Of a DNA stretch of 64,000 nucleotides, positions 41,629 through 49,824 are shown in pieces. Both the position numbers and the translations under genes were made by a program. Each line of letters starts with the position of its first letter. The first letter of the stretch is position 1. Location: NCBI GenBank assembly GCA_910586255.1, contig CAJUHR010000010.1, positions 43,338-107,337 on the forward strand. Reading direction: 5' to 3'. This stretch comes from an uncultured Lachnospiraceae bacterium (GTDB lineage: Bacteria; Bacillota; Clostridia; Lachnospirales; Lachnospiraceae). Below the pieces are notes generated by a model. That model ran no database searches. It was not told the DNA's origin and saw nothing but the letters and a program-made list of their open reading frames with translations.

Positions 41629-43122
41629 TTACCCGTGCATATGGGCCGCACACTGACAGTCCTCCGCGCCCTTGCCGTTGTACACCTCATCCTTCATCAT
41701 CAGATGGACCGCGCTCAGCTTAAAGGTCTGGGGCAGGGCCAGAATATTCGGGTTCGGCCCCACGAATTTCTTCTTGGCATCCTCTAAAGCCTCCTCGATG
41801 GTGGCTCTGGTCTTTAAGCCCATCCCACGGGCAAAGCCCGGCTCCTGGGCGCCGCACACATAGATGGCAGAGGTATTCATTTCCGCAATATGCCCGCAGC
41901 TGATCATGGAAAAGCCATGGAAGGGATGGAAGGCATTGCAGAACCGGTACTTGCGGATATACTCCTCATTGGTGGCAAAATACTCCCCGTACCGGTTCAT
42001 ATCCGGCAGGGTATTCATGTAATCCTTCTGGAACATCTCATACATTTCCCTGGTATAAGGCCACAATTCATCGTGGAAATACCCGTTGCAGATGGAGGAG
42101 CAAATGATCACACACTTGTCGCTCATCACCCTTTTATGACGGATTACCTGGGCGGAAATGGCCTGCATCAGCATAATCGGATTGGTGCCCATGCCCTCCC
42201 CATAGTGGAAAAACTGAGGCATGCCAAATACCATCACATCATACTTCTTCTCTGCCCAGGGCACATAGGTGCGCTTGTCCGCCGTCACCCAGGAATGGGG
42301 CTGCATCACCTTGGCATAGCCGCTGTTGATCTCAATCTGCCGGGATTTGGTGTCCAGTACCGCATCACAGCAGAAGAACTTCTTCCCCATGCACTCCTCC
42401 ATGTGCTGCCCGATCTCGTCAAACTTGGTGCGCATCAGGGAGGTGCCGCTCACCGGGGTGAAATCCTGCCGGTGCATCACATCTGGCACATGGTGGGAGG
42501 CGATGGAACGCCAGTGGGTAATCCCTGTGGCACAATGCTTGTAGCCGCCGGAATATCCTCCATAAGGATTCCCCTGGGTATGGCCGATAAGAATCGCCAC
42601 ATCACTGTCATAGACATACTTGTTCATCAGCACCGGGTCCCCCCTGCGGGTGGTTCCCAGATCAACCAGATGATCATAATCCTCACTGTCATGGTTGATG
42701 ATCTGATGGGTATACCAGAACTCGTTAAACAACGCATCCCCCAGCACCCCCCGGATCTCCTTCTCCGTATTCTTCCGGTGCAGGCCGTTGGAGCAGATCA
42801 GGAGAATGTCCTTTTTCTCCACCCCCGCATCATAGAGTTCCTGAAGAATCAGACGGATGGACACCTTCCGGTGGGAAGTGGGCTGCTCGCCCCCCTTTAC
42901 CCGGTCCGGGAAAATAATCGTCACCTTGGACCCCTTGTGAGCCAGCCGGGAAAGGGGCTCCATGCCCATGGGATTGCGGATGGACTCCAGGGTCTTCGCC
43001 TCGATCTCATCCTCCGGGATGCAGGGCGGGTCAGGAACCGTCTCCCCGGGAATAAACACGTCCGTAGTATCCGGCAGTTCCGCCGTCATCAGTCCCTGTC
43101 CATACTCAAATGCAAGCTTCAT
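41629..43122 (-). CDS. LarA-like nickel-pincer racemase/epimerase (DUF2088)
   Basis: The 497-residue protein fits the LarA family: N-terminal DUF2088 domain with KVTIIFPDRVKGGEQPTSHR, LICSNGLHRKNTEKEIRG and INHDSEDYDHLVDLGTTRRG, then VAILIGHTQGNPYGGYSGGY with the KHCATG segment that would hold the cofactor lysine and histidines. LarA enzymes use a nickel pincer nucleotide to racemise lactate or epimerise other 2-hydroxy acids, including malate and aldonates. Among sugar phosphate genes, an aldonic-acid substrate is more likely than lactate. AGAAGGAGG precedes the ATG at 43122. No larB, larC or larE maturation genes are in this window; they must be elsewhere if it is active. Confidence 0.75.
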   Translation of the reverse strand: MKLAFEYGQGLMTAELPDTTDVFIPGETVPDPPCIPEDEIEAKTLESIRNPMGMEPLSRLAHKGSKVTIIFPDRVKGGEQPTSHRKVSIRLILQELYDAGVEKKDILLICSNGLHRKNTEKEIRGVLGDALFNEFWYTHQIINHDSEDYDHLVDLGTTRRGDPVLMNKYVYDSDVAILIGHTQGNPYGGYSGGYKHCATGITHWRSIASHHVPDVMHRQDFTPVSGTSLMRTKFDEIGQHMEECMGKKFFCCDAVLDTKSRQIEINSGYAKVMQPHSWVTADKRTYVPWAEKKYDVMVFGMPQFFHYGEGMGTNPIMLMQAISAQVIRHKRVMSDKCVIICSSICNGYFHDELWPYTREMYEMFQKDYMNTLPDMNRYGEYFATNEEYIRKYRFCNAFHPFHGFSMISCGHIAEMNTSAIYVCGAQEPGFARGMGLKTRATIEEALEDAKKKFVGPNPNILALPQTFKLSAVHLMMKDEVYNGKGAEDCQCAAHMHG

Positions 43123-43319
43123 AAAATACCTCCTTCTTTCTATGCGGCAGTTCAGAACCAATGTCAGTAAATGAAAAGCTTCCTGATCTCGAAACCGGAA
43201 AAAGCATCAGGCCGTTTCCGGTTGTTTCACTCCCCGCTTTTCCGGCCTTCCCTCTGGCAAAACTTAGCGAATTAACATTGCCGTCTGAACTGTACTATTC
43301 TATCATCAACGGTTTCTTA

Positions 43320-44156
43320 TTACTTTCCCATATAGGTCCGGATAATCTCCAGATACTCCTCCGGATAATACCCGATCTCCCCGGAGAACCGGGTGAGGGC
43401 AATCAGTCCTCCGTCCATCACCGGCACAGAGGCCAGCATTTCGGCGTTGTCCGTCTTAAGCCCGCCGCCGTATACCACATCCATCCCCCCGGTCACTTCC
43501 TTCACAAAGCTTCCGATCCTGGTGATATATTCCTTGTCCGGCGGCACCTTCCCCGGCCCGATGGCCCACACCGGCTCATAGGCAATGGTAACCTTCTCTC
43601 TGTCCACTCCCGCCAGGCCGGTCTCCAGCTGCTCCCGCAAAACCTCCTGCCACCGCTCCTGCTCCTCAGAAGTCTCTCCGATACAATACAGCACCGAAAG
43701 CCCAGCCTTCACCGCAGCCTGAATCTCCTTGTTCAGCAGGCGGTTCACCGCAGCCGTGTCACTTACCCCGGCCTCCGCCAGGATGCCCGCCTTGTCCCGC
43801 CGCTCCTCACAGTGGCCGATGATGGTGGTGACACACCCCATAGATTTCACCGCATTGGCCGTCCGGTTGGTGGTAAAAGCCCCGAAATTGCCCCCCACCG
43901 CCGTATCCTCCCGGTACACGCCCTGGCATCCCACCTTCACCGGACTGTCCTCACACAGCGCCGACACAGCCGGAATCAGATGCGCCTCCGGAAAATACAT
44001 GGCAAACTCCACCTCATCCCCGTCATACTTTTTCAGCTGCTCCTGGGTGTGCTCCACAATATAGCTTCCCCACTGCCCGATAGGGGCAATGGCATTGACC
44101 CCTCCTGACTCCTTCGGAATGTCAAAACGCTTCAGATTCAAAAAAATGTGCTTCAT
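43320..44156 (-). CDS. Triosephosphate isomerase family protein
   Basis: The 278-residue protein keeps the triosephosphate isomerase residues: N7 and K9 near the start (FLNLKRFD), the catalytic histidine in TTIIGHCEERRD, the catalytic glutamate in VTIAYEPVWAIG, and the phosphate loop VVYGGGLKTDNA. It is about 25 residues longer than housekeeping enzymes and has divergent loops (MYFPEAHLIPAVSAL, YREDTAVGGNFGAFTT), so it is probably a pathway-specific copy that may act on another triose or tetrose phosphate. AAAGGAGG precedes the ATG. It lies between the phosphofructokinase and LarA-like genes. Confidence 0.85.
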   Translation of the reverse strand: MKHIFLNLKRFDIPKESGGVNAIAPIGQWGSYIVEHTQEQLKKYDGDEVEFAMYFPEAHLIPAVSALCEDSPVKVGCQGVYREDTAVGGNFGAFTTNRTANAVKSMGCVTTIIGHCEERRDKAGILAEAGVSDTAAVNRLLNKEIQAAVKAGLSVLYCIGETSEEQERWQEVLREQLETGLAGVDREKVTIAYEPVWAIGPGKVPPDKEYITRIGSFVKEVTGGMDVVYGGGLKTDNAEMLASVPVMDGGLIALTRFSGEIGYYPEEYLEIIRTYMGK

Positions 44157-44268
44157 AGACGCCCTCCTTTTTTATTTCAATCATTTAGCCTGTGTCTGAT
44201 TCCATGCCAGTTTTGAAAATCCCTTCCCATGTCATATCCGATTTTCTCTCATTTACCCCCGGAATCTG

Positions 44269-45456
44269 TCACTTCTCCGATTTCTCCCGGTACAAATCCT
44301 GAAAATCAATATACTCCGGAACCTCTGCTCCGATCAGAGGCTTACACCATTTTACAAACGCCTCCTTCACGTCATTGCCCCGCTCATTGATATACTCTTC
44401 GGGAATCACCTTCTCATACAGCATAACCTCCTCAATGGGAATCATGCGCACCGAGATCTGATAGCTGCCATCCGAGGTCTCCTCCCGGATAAAGCCCACC
44501 ATCTTGCCGCCGTCCCCTCTCATGGCTGCCTTTAACGCCTCCCGGCCCGCCAGCACCGCCTCGTCACGGTCCACCGGCGATTGAAGTTTGACAGATGCCC
44601 GGCCGCAAATGCCCGGCTTCTCGCTTCTGGCCTTAATGCCCAGCTTCTTGATCACCAACTCCGCCAGATAAGCGCTCACATCCCCGTAGTAGACCGACCT
44701 TCCCGTCTGGAAAATCGGCGGCACAATCGGCTTGCCGGAGGCATCCTTAAGGCCCTCGCTGGCCACTACCACCACGCCGCCCTTCTCCTCATAAAGCCGC
44801 TTCACGTCCTCCAGAAATTCCTCCTCACAAAAAGGCCTTTCCGGCAGGTAGATCAGATGAGGCGCGTCCCCCGGCTTTTTCCTGGCCAACGCGGAGGAGG
44901 CGGTAATCCATCCCGCATTGCGCCCCATGGCCTCCACCACACACACATGAATCGGCAGGGATTTCACATCCACTCCCACCTCCGCCACCGTCTCCGCTAA
45001 GTAACGGGCCGCGCTGCCGTACCCGGGGGTATGGTCTGTGATCGCGATATCATTGTCAATGGTTTTGGGAATCCCCACCACACAGATACCTGCATCCTTG
45101 CAGGCCCGGTGAATCTTCCCGCAGGTATCCATCGTCCCGTTGCCCCCGTTCAGCAGCACGTATTTAATATCATGCTTCTGAAAGATCGCCGCCATGGCCT
45201 CATAGTCCTCCTGCTCCAGGGCATACCGGGAGGAGCCGATAGCCGTGGCCGGCGTGGTGAGAAGCAGCTTCAGCTTCTCCTCCGGATAGGCCGCCAGATC
45301 GAGAAACCTCTCCTGAAAGATCGCCTCGCTGCCCCCTATGGCGCCGTACACATGCTCGATCTCTTTACACTCCGCCGCCTCCTTAATCACCCCGTACAGG
45401 GAAGCATTGATCACCGCCGTGGGGCCGCCTCCGTGTACCACCAATACATTTGCCAC
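44269..45456 (-). CDS. Phosphofructokinase family protein, probably pyrophosphate-dependent
   Basis: The 395-residue protein has VLVVHGGGPTAVINASLYGV, VLLNGGNGTMDTCGKIHRAC, VGIPKTIDNDIAITDHTPGY with the catalytic aspartate, and VVEAMGRNAGWITA. GIPKTIDND and the lysine there are typical of PPi-using forms. At the position where ATP enzymes have GGDGS it has GGNGT, replacing a conserved Asp with Asn, so its phosphate donor or substrate is worth testing. It uses GTG at 45456 with GGAG upstream. It is the first gene of an operon with triosephosphate isomerase, LarA-like and aldolase genes: phosphorylate a sugar phosphate, split it, isomerise the triose. Confidence 0.85.
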   Translation of the reverse strand: MANVLVVHGGGPTAVINASLYGVIKEAAECKEIEHVYGAIGGSEAIFQERFLDLAAYPEEKLKLLLTTPATAIGSSRYALEQEDYEAMAAIFQKHDIKYVLLNGGNGTMDTCGKIHRACKDAGICVVGIPKTIDNDIAITDHTPGYGSAARYLAETVAEVGVDVKSLPIHVCVVEAMGRNAGWITASSALARKKPGDAPHLIYLPERPFCEEEFLEDVKRLYEEKGGVVVVASEGLKDASGKPIVPPIFQTGRSVYYGDVSAYLAELVIKKLGIKARSEKPGICGRASVKLQSPVDRDEAVLAGREALKAAMRGDGGKMVGFIREETSDGSYQISVRMIPIEEVMLYEKVIPEEYINERGNDVKEAFVKWCKPLIGAEVPEYIDFQDLYREKSEK

Positions 45457-45575
45457 CTTCCATTCTCCTTTCTCTCACACTGCCTTCACCGTAACGGCCA
45501 AATCTCTCCGCCATAGGTCATTGTTTCATGCTCCTATCATACCACATTTCCCGTCAAATTTGTGTTGTTTTTACT

Positions 45576-45585
45576 CAAACGTTTG
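45576..45585. promoter_or_regulatory. CAAACGTTTG palindrome upstream of the phosphofructokinase operon
   Basis: A 10-base perfect palindrome flanked by AAAAG and GAGTA lies about 120 bases before the operon start. It is shorter than a full CcpA or LacI site but has the same CG centre. The controlling protein is unknown. Confidence 0.35.
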
Positions 45586-45589
45586 CTTT

Positions 45590-46864
45590 TTACTCATTGA
45601 TGAAATACCGCTCAATGGCCACCGCAGCAGCCCCCTTTGCCCCCGTGAAATGCCCAAACTCCACAAACTCAAACTCCACCTCATCATTATACAGCCCGAA
45701 AATATGGGCTCTCGTATCCTCCACGAGCCTCCGCCGGTTTTTCTTCAGCTTCATGAGATAGCTGTCCACAAACACCAGGGACGGGTTCATCAGGTTGATA
45801 ATATTGGCCAGGGTTGCCCCCAGGTACAAAAGCGCCTGGGAAATCACCTCCTCCGCCAGCTCATCCCCGCACTCCTGAGCCATCAGAATCTCCCTGGTTC
45901 CCAGAAACTCCAAATCCGGGCAAAGTTCCGAAATCATACTCTCTCTTCCCTTTTCCAATTCCGCTATCACGGTTTTCACAATCGCCCGCTCACTGGCCAA
46001 TTCCTCCAGGCACCCTGCATTGCCGCAGGTCTCACAGCGGGGCCCGTTTAAAACCGCCACCATGTGCCCGGCCTCCCCCGCCCCCTGCTGCCCTCCGTCC
46101 AGAATCCGGTTTCCGATATATAAAGGACAGGCAATCCCATAGGAAATCAGATAATAAGCAAAATCCTCCGGCAGCTGCCCCTGATAAAACATCTTCTGCC
46201 CCATGGCCCTGGCTCTGGCATTATTCTCCAAAAGCACCGGCAAGTCCAAAAGCCTGGACAAATCCCTGGCAACGGAGCGGTCATTCCATGCCTCCAGGGT
46301 ACTCTTTTTCAGGGTCCCGCTCTTTTTCTCAATCAGGCCGGGAAGAGCAATGGCACACCCCATCATCCGCTTCCTCTCGATGCCGCTGACCTCAATCATG
46401 GTAAGAATGACTCCCGCCAGCATCTCCACAGAGCCCCGGTAATCATTGCCGTCAATCCGCCTTAAGAGCTCCTTCAAATCCTCCGACAAGACAAAATTGT
46501 CCTCCCGCCGCTTCCAGGGAATCCGGGCCTCCGCCGTCATCACCCCCCGCAGATTGGTGATACAGATGGCAATCTGGTAAGGATTGATCTCGATTCCCAC
46601 AAAAAAGGCCGCATCTTCCACAAAATCAATCTTCACCCGCCTCCGTCCCACCTCTTTGGTCTCCGGCTCCAGGATTCCGCACTCATGCACCAGCCCCTGC
46701 TCCATCATCCGGGCAATATTGGTGGTGATGGTAGGAGGCGTCAGCGACAGCATGCGGGCAATCTCACTTCTGGAAATCGGCCCATGCCGGTATATCACAT
46801 CCCGGATGGCCGACACATTCTGCTTCTTCACATCAGTCAGGTTGCTCCCCTTCCTGTTTCCCAT
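45590..46864 (-). CDS. ROK-family transcriptional repressor
   Basis: The 424-residue protein has an N-terminal winged helix (NVSAIRDVIYRHGPISRSEI, ARMLSLTPPTITTNIARMME) and a ROK sugar-kinase-like domain: CAIALPGLIEK, LPVLLENNARARAMG, AGEAGHMVAVLNGPRCETCG followed by NAGCLEELAS, the zinc-binding CxxCGNxGC motif. ROK repressors respond to sugars. It follows the GH3 gene by 110 bases on the same strand, so it probably controls that operon and may bind the AATTAATTAAT palindrome upstream of the GH3 gene. GGAGGAAACAGG precedes the ATG at 46864. Confidence 0.9.
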   Translation of the reverse strand: MGNRKGSNLTDVKKQNVSAIRDVIYRHGPISRSEIARMLSLTPPTITTNIARMMEQGLVHECGILEPETKEVGRRRVKIDFVEDAAFFVGIEINPYQIAICITNLRGVMTAEARIPWKRREDNFVLSEDLKELLRRIDGNDYRGSVEMLAGVILTMIEVSGIERKRMMGCAIALPGLIEKKSGTLKKSTLEAWNDRSVARDLSRLLDLPVLLENNARARAMGQKMFYQGQLPEDFAYYLISYGIACPLYIGNRILDGGQQGAGEAGHMVAVLNGPRCETCGNAGCLEELASERAIVKTVIAELEKGRESMISELCPDLEFLGTREILMAQECGDELAEEVISQALLYLGATLANIINLMNPSLVFVDSYLMKLKKNRRRLVEDTRAHIFGLYNDEVEFEFVEFGHFTGAKGAAAVAIERYFINE

Positions 46865-46973
46865 CCTGTTTCCTCCCCCCCTTCTTCCGAATATCTGACA
46901 AATCCGCTTTCCTGATTTCCGGTTATTGTTTACAATCTGATGTCCTTGATTTGCCAAAGAGATTCTCAGCCAC

Positions 46974-48695
46974 TCAAAACTTCGTATCCCACAAACCGCA
47001 CCACACATCTTCATCAAAGCTGCCCTCAAAGGGCGCCTCCCCGGCAATCCTGCGGACCGTCTCCTCAATCGTAGCCGGCTGATTGTTATAGGCATTAATA
47101 AACGCCGGCACCCGGGACACATCAATCAGATGATTGGTATAATTTAACGACACAAATACTGTGGGCACCTCATGGATAAACCAGGGACAGCAGCTGGACA
47201 TGGGATCCGGCCACATCAGGCGCACTGAGTTTGTCTGGGCAAAGCCGCTGATATCCGCAAAGATCATCACCGCATCATATTTCTTTCGGAAATCAGATAT
47301 TCTTCCCTTATTCATGGAAGACTCCATCTCCACCGGATCATAACCGTATTTGCGCAGCGCCTCCAAAATATATCCGGCAGTCTGTTCACTTCCTCCCGAC
47401 TGAACTCCCTGCCCGTATATGCTCCTCTGCCGCCCCACATTGCCCGCCAGCACAAAAACGCCGATTTTCTTGTATTGCTGTGGAGAAAGAGGAATCTGGC
47501 TCCTGGTATTCTTCACCAGGGTAATGGCCTTTTTTGCCGCCTCTCTGGCAATCGCCTGATGCTCCTTACAGCCGATCACTCCCAATTCCTCCTTTTTACG
47601 GGCAAAGCCTCCCTCTGCCTTTTTCCGGTGCAGCCCCACCGCCGCCTTGCAGCCCAATATCCTGTAAAGCGCATCCTGCAGCCGCTCCCGGGTGATGACT
47701 CCAGAACGGATGCCGGCCTTCATGGCCTCATAATCCTCCTCCATATCGTTGACGCCCAAAACCATGTCGCAGCCGCAGGCAATACTCCAGGGAACCGCCT
47801 TCAACCGACTCATCCCGTAATACCCCATCATCTTGGTCTGGTCCGTCACTACCAGCCCGTTAAATCCCAGCTGCTTTCTCAAAAGTCCCTCTATCAGTTC
47901 CGGTGAAAGGCAGGCCGGCTGCATATCTTTTTCCTCCAGCTGAGGGTTCAGCCGCCGCTGATAGGCCGGCAGGGTAAAATGAGCCGCCATGATGCTTAAG
48001 ACCCCGTTCTCAATGGACTTGCGGTAAATCCTGCCAAAGGTCTCGTCCCACTCCTCACAGGAGAGGCCATTGTTGCTGATCGCCAGATGCTGGTCCCGCT
48101 CCTCCCAGCCGTCCCCCGGAAAATGCTTCAGGCAGGGAACCACCCCATACTCCATGCATCCCTTGTTGTAATTTTCCACACACTCACTGACAAAATCCGC
48201 GTCATTGCCGTAGGCCCTGGTATTGATCAGGCTGTTGCGCCAGTTCATGAGGATGTCCCCCACCGGCCCGAAGGACCAGTTATAGCCCACTGCCGATGTC
48301 TCCGCCCCGGTAATCCGTCCCACCTCGTAGGCAAATCTCACATCCCGGCTGGCTCTCACCTGAGCCCCGGAGGCCACCAGCGTCCCTCCCGGCAGCGCCC
48401 CATTGGGTCCCGATTCACAATTTCCCGCCACCAGATAGGGAATCCTGGCTTTTTCCTGCAGCTCTGTGAGAATCTCCTGGGCCTCCTCATTGCCGAACAA
48501 AACCGCCCGGAAGGGAATCCCTCCCAGAGGCCATCGCTCCAGAAAGTCCCCCAGCTCCTGCCGGCTCATCCCCATCAGCGGATCCGCAAAAAGCTGGCAT
48601 ATTTTCTCATGCTCCGTCATGTCCGCCACGGTTTCCTCCACCCATCGGACACTATCCTCATCCAGATAAAACGGATTTGCCCTTAAATCAACCAT
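46974..48695 (-). CDS. Glycoside hydrolase family 3 protein, NagZ-like
   Basis: The 573-residue protein has a GH3 (alpha/beta)8 domain: VPCLKHFPGDGWEERDQH, with the H-containing loop of the beta-N-acetylhexosaminidase subgroup, and NGLVVTDQTKMMGYYGMSR with the nucleophile aspartate. The C-terminal part (KIGVFVLAGNVGRQRSIYGQ, YDAVMIFADISG) is a second alpha/beta domain. KHFPG-D-G instead of KHFPGHG is a small departure. Without a signal peptide it acts in the cytoplasm, on imported oligosaccharides or recycled wall sugars. The start ATG has GGGAG before it. It is the first gene of a unit with the ROK repressor. Confidence 0.85.
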   Translation of the reverse strand: MVDLRANPFYLDEDSVRWVEETVADMTEHEKICQLFADPLMGMSRQELGDFLERWPLGGIPFRAVLFGNEEAQEILTELQEKARIPYLVAGNCESGPNGALPGGTLVASGAQVRASRDVRFAYEVGRITGAETSAVGYNWSFGPVGDILMNWRNSLINTRAYGNDADFVSECVENYNKGCMEYGVVPCLKHFPGDGWEERDQHLAISNNGLSCEEWDETFGRIYRKSIENGVLSIMAAHFTLPAYQRRLNPQLEEKDMQPACLSPELIEGLLRKQLGFNGLVVTDQTKMMGYYGMSRLKAVPWSIACGCDMVLGVNDMEEDYEAMKAGIRSGVITRERLQDALYRILGCKAAVGLHRKKAEGGFARKKEELGVIGCKEHQAIAREAAKKAITLVKNTRSQIPLSPQQYKKIGVFVLAGNVGRQRSIYGQGVQSGGSEQTAGYILEALRKYGYDPVEMESSMNKGRISDFRKKYDAVMIFADISGFAQTNSVRLMWPDPMSSCCPWFIHEVPTVFVSLNYTNHLIDVSRVPAFINAYNNQPATIEETVRRIAGEAPFEGSFDEDVWCGLWDTKF

Positions 48696-48776
48696 TACCT
48701 GCTCCCCTTCCTCTCCTGTGTTTGGTCATGACAGGATGATTTCATGGCCAAAGAATTGTCTTTTCCATTTGATGTC

Positions 48777-48805
48777 ATTTTAAACCATGGAACAGATGTT
48801 GTCAA
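48777..48805 (-). promoter_or_regulatory. Promoter of the GH3-ROK operon
   Basis: TTGACA (48805-48800) and TAAAAT (48782-48777) are separated by 17 bases on the minus strand. The A+T-rich palindrome at 48804-48835 overlaps or abuts the -35 box. Confidence 0.65.
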
Positions 48806-48835
48806 TAATTAATTAATAAATTTAAAAAATAAATT
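48804..48835. promoter_or_regulatory. A+T-rich palindromes, candidate ROK operator
   Basis: AATAATTAATTAATAAATTT and neighbouring AAATTTATTT-like bases form overlapping inverted repeats just upstream of the promoter. The same AATTAATTAAT theme flanks the symporter promoter at 62951-63052, also linked to a ROK gene. Confidence 0.5.
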
Positions 48836-48847
48836 TGCTTTTTCAGA

Positions 48848-48991
48848 AAGGGTATTAAAACTTTTGATGCTCTGCACATTTCCTGCGCAGTGGCTGACAG
48901 CTGTGATTATTATTTGGAAGGTATGAACGCTTTAATATCTAAGCTTGAATATGTAGATGCTAAAAACCATAATTTCCCCAAAGAAGCCTGA
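48848..48991 (+). pseudogene. PIN-domain (VapC-like) toxin remnant
   Basis: A 47-codon frame reads KGIKTFDALHISCAVADSCD, then YYLEGMNALISKLEYVD, ending at TGA 48989-48991. The DALHxACA...CDYF pattern is the third motif of PIN-domain ribonucleases. The N-terminal two thirds are missing, so this is a fragment. A hairpin (AAGAAGCC/GGCTTTCTT) overlaps its stop. Confidence 0.6.
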
Positions 48992-49021
48992 TTCATTGGC
49001 TTTCTTCGGCATATCGTTGCC

Positions 49022-49067
49022 TTTCCGTGTATCATAGTGGCTTGGACACCTCTATTATACACGGAAA
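49022..49067. mobile_element. Hairpin resembling a transposon end remnant
   Basis: TTTCCGTGTAT (49022-49032) pairs with ATACACGGAAA (49057-49067), and inside ATAGTGG pairs with CCTCTAT, leaving GTGTCC-AAG-type bases in the loop. Terminal repeats of this style occur at insertion-sequence ends, but no transposase is adjacent, so the assignment is tentative. Confidence 0.35.
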
Positions 49068-49135
49068 TTTCAAATGGAATAAAGTCCATAAGTCAGCAGC
49101 CATGCCAGGCAGCAAAGCATCAAGTTTGCCGCGCT

Positions 49136-49177
49136 GCATTCGCCAAATGCTCGTGCAAGCACGGCACTTGGCTCATT
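49136..49177. repeat. 42-bp dispersed repeat, copy 2 (inverted)
   Basis: This is the exact reverse complement of 39179-39220. It lies just after the rubrerythrin gene, within the gap that also holds the PIN remnant. Confidence 0.8.
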
Positions 49178-49188
49178 ACTGGCGGGAA

Positions 49189-49731
49189 TCAATAATTCTC
49201 TGCATGAACCTCAAAATAACTCTGGGGATGGTTGCAGGTCGGGCAAACCTCCGGCGCCTTTGTGCCCACCACAATGTGTCCGCAGTTGCGGCATTCCCAC
49301 ACCTTCACCTCACTCTTTTCAAATACGGCTGCCGTCTCCACATTTTTCAGCAAAGCGCGATACCGTTCTTCATGATGCTTTTCAATCTCGCCCACAAGCC
49401 TGAACTTTGCCGCCAGCTCCAAAAAGCCCTCCTCCTCTGCCGTCTTGGCAAAGTTCTCATACATATCCGTCCACTCATAGTTTTCACCGTCTGCGGCCGC
49501 GCCAAGATTCTGCTTCGTATCTCCAATCCCGTTTAACTCCTTAAACCACATCTTGGCATGCTCTTTTTCATTGTCAGCCGTTTTCAAAAACAGACCTGCA
49601 ATCTGCTCATAGCCTTCCTTTTTTGCCACGGAGGCAAAATAGGTATACTTATTTCTTGCCTGGGATTCCCCGGCAAAGGCGGCCTCCAGATTCTTCTCTG
49701 TCTGTGTTCCTGCATACTTTGTCATTTTCAT
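49189..49731 (-). CDS. rbr: Rubrerythrin
   Basis: The 180-residue protein has the ferritin-like di-iron domain (AFAGESQARNKYTYFASVA, TADNEKEHAKMWF, AAKFRLVGEIEKHHEERY) and a C-terminal rubredoxin domain with CRNCGHIVVG and CPTCNHPQSYFEV. It reduces hydrogen peroxide to water in anaerobes, with electrons from NADH through rubredoxin-type carriers. GGAG lies before the ATG at 49731. It is downstream of the PerR-type regulator and the rubredoxin/GltS-like fusion on the same strand, which gives a coherent peroxide-defence block. Confidence 0.95.
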   Translation of the reverse strand: MKMTKYAGTQTEKNLEAAFAGESQARNKYTYFASVAKKEGYEQIAGLFLKTADNEKEHAKMWFKELNGIGDTKQNLGAAADGENYEWTDMYENFAKTAEEEGFLELAAKFRLVGEIEKHHEERYRALLKNVETAAVFEKSEVKVWECRNCGHIVVGTKAPEVCPTCNHPQSYFEVHAENY

Positions 49732-49824
49732 CTTTCTCTCCTTATTTAATATTATGTTAATCAGGATCAAAAGGCCGCAAAATCCCCCGCAAGAGGTTTT
49801 TTGACCTTGAGTTCCCTGTAACTC

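Noticed and set aside
41890..43170. Long plus-strand open frame opposite the LarA-like gene
   Set aside because: Antisense shadow of a well-supported gene.
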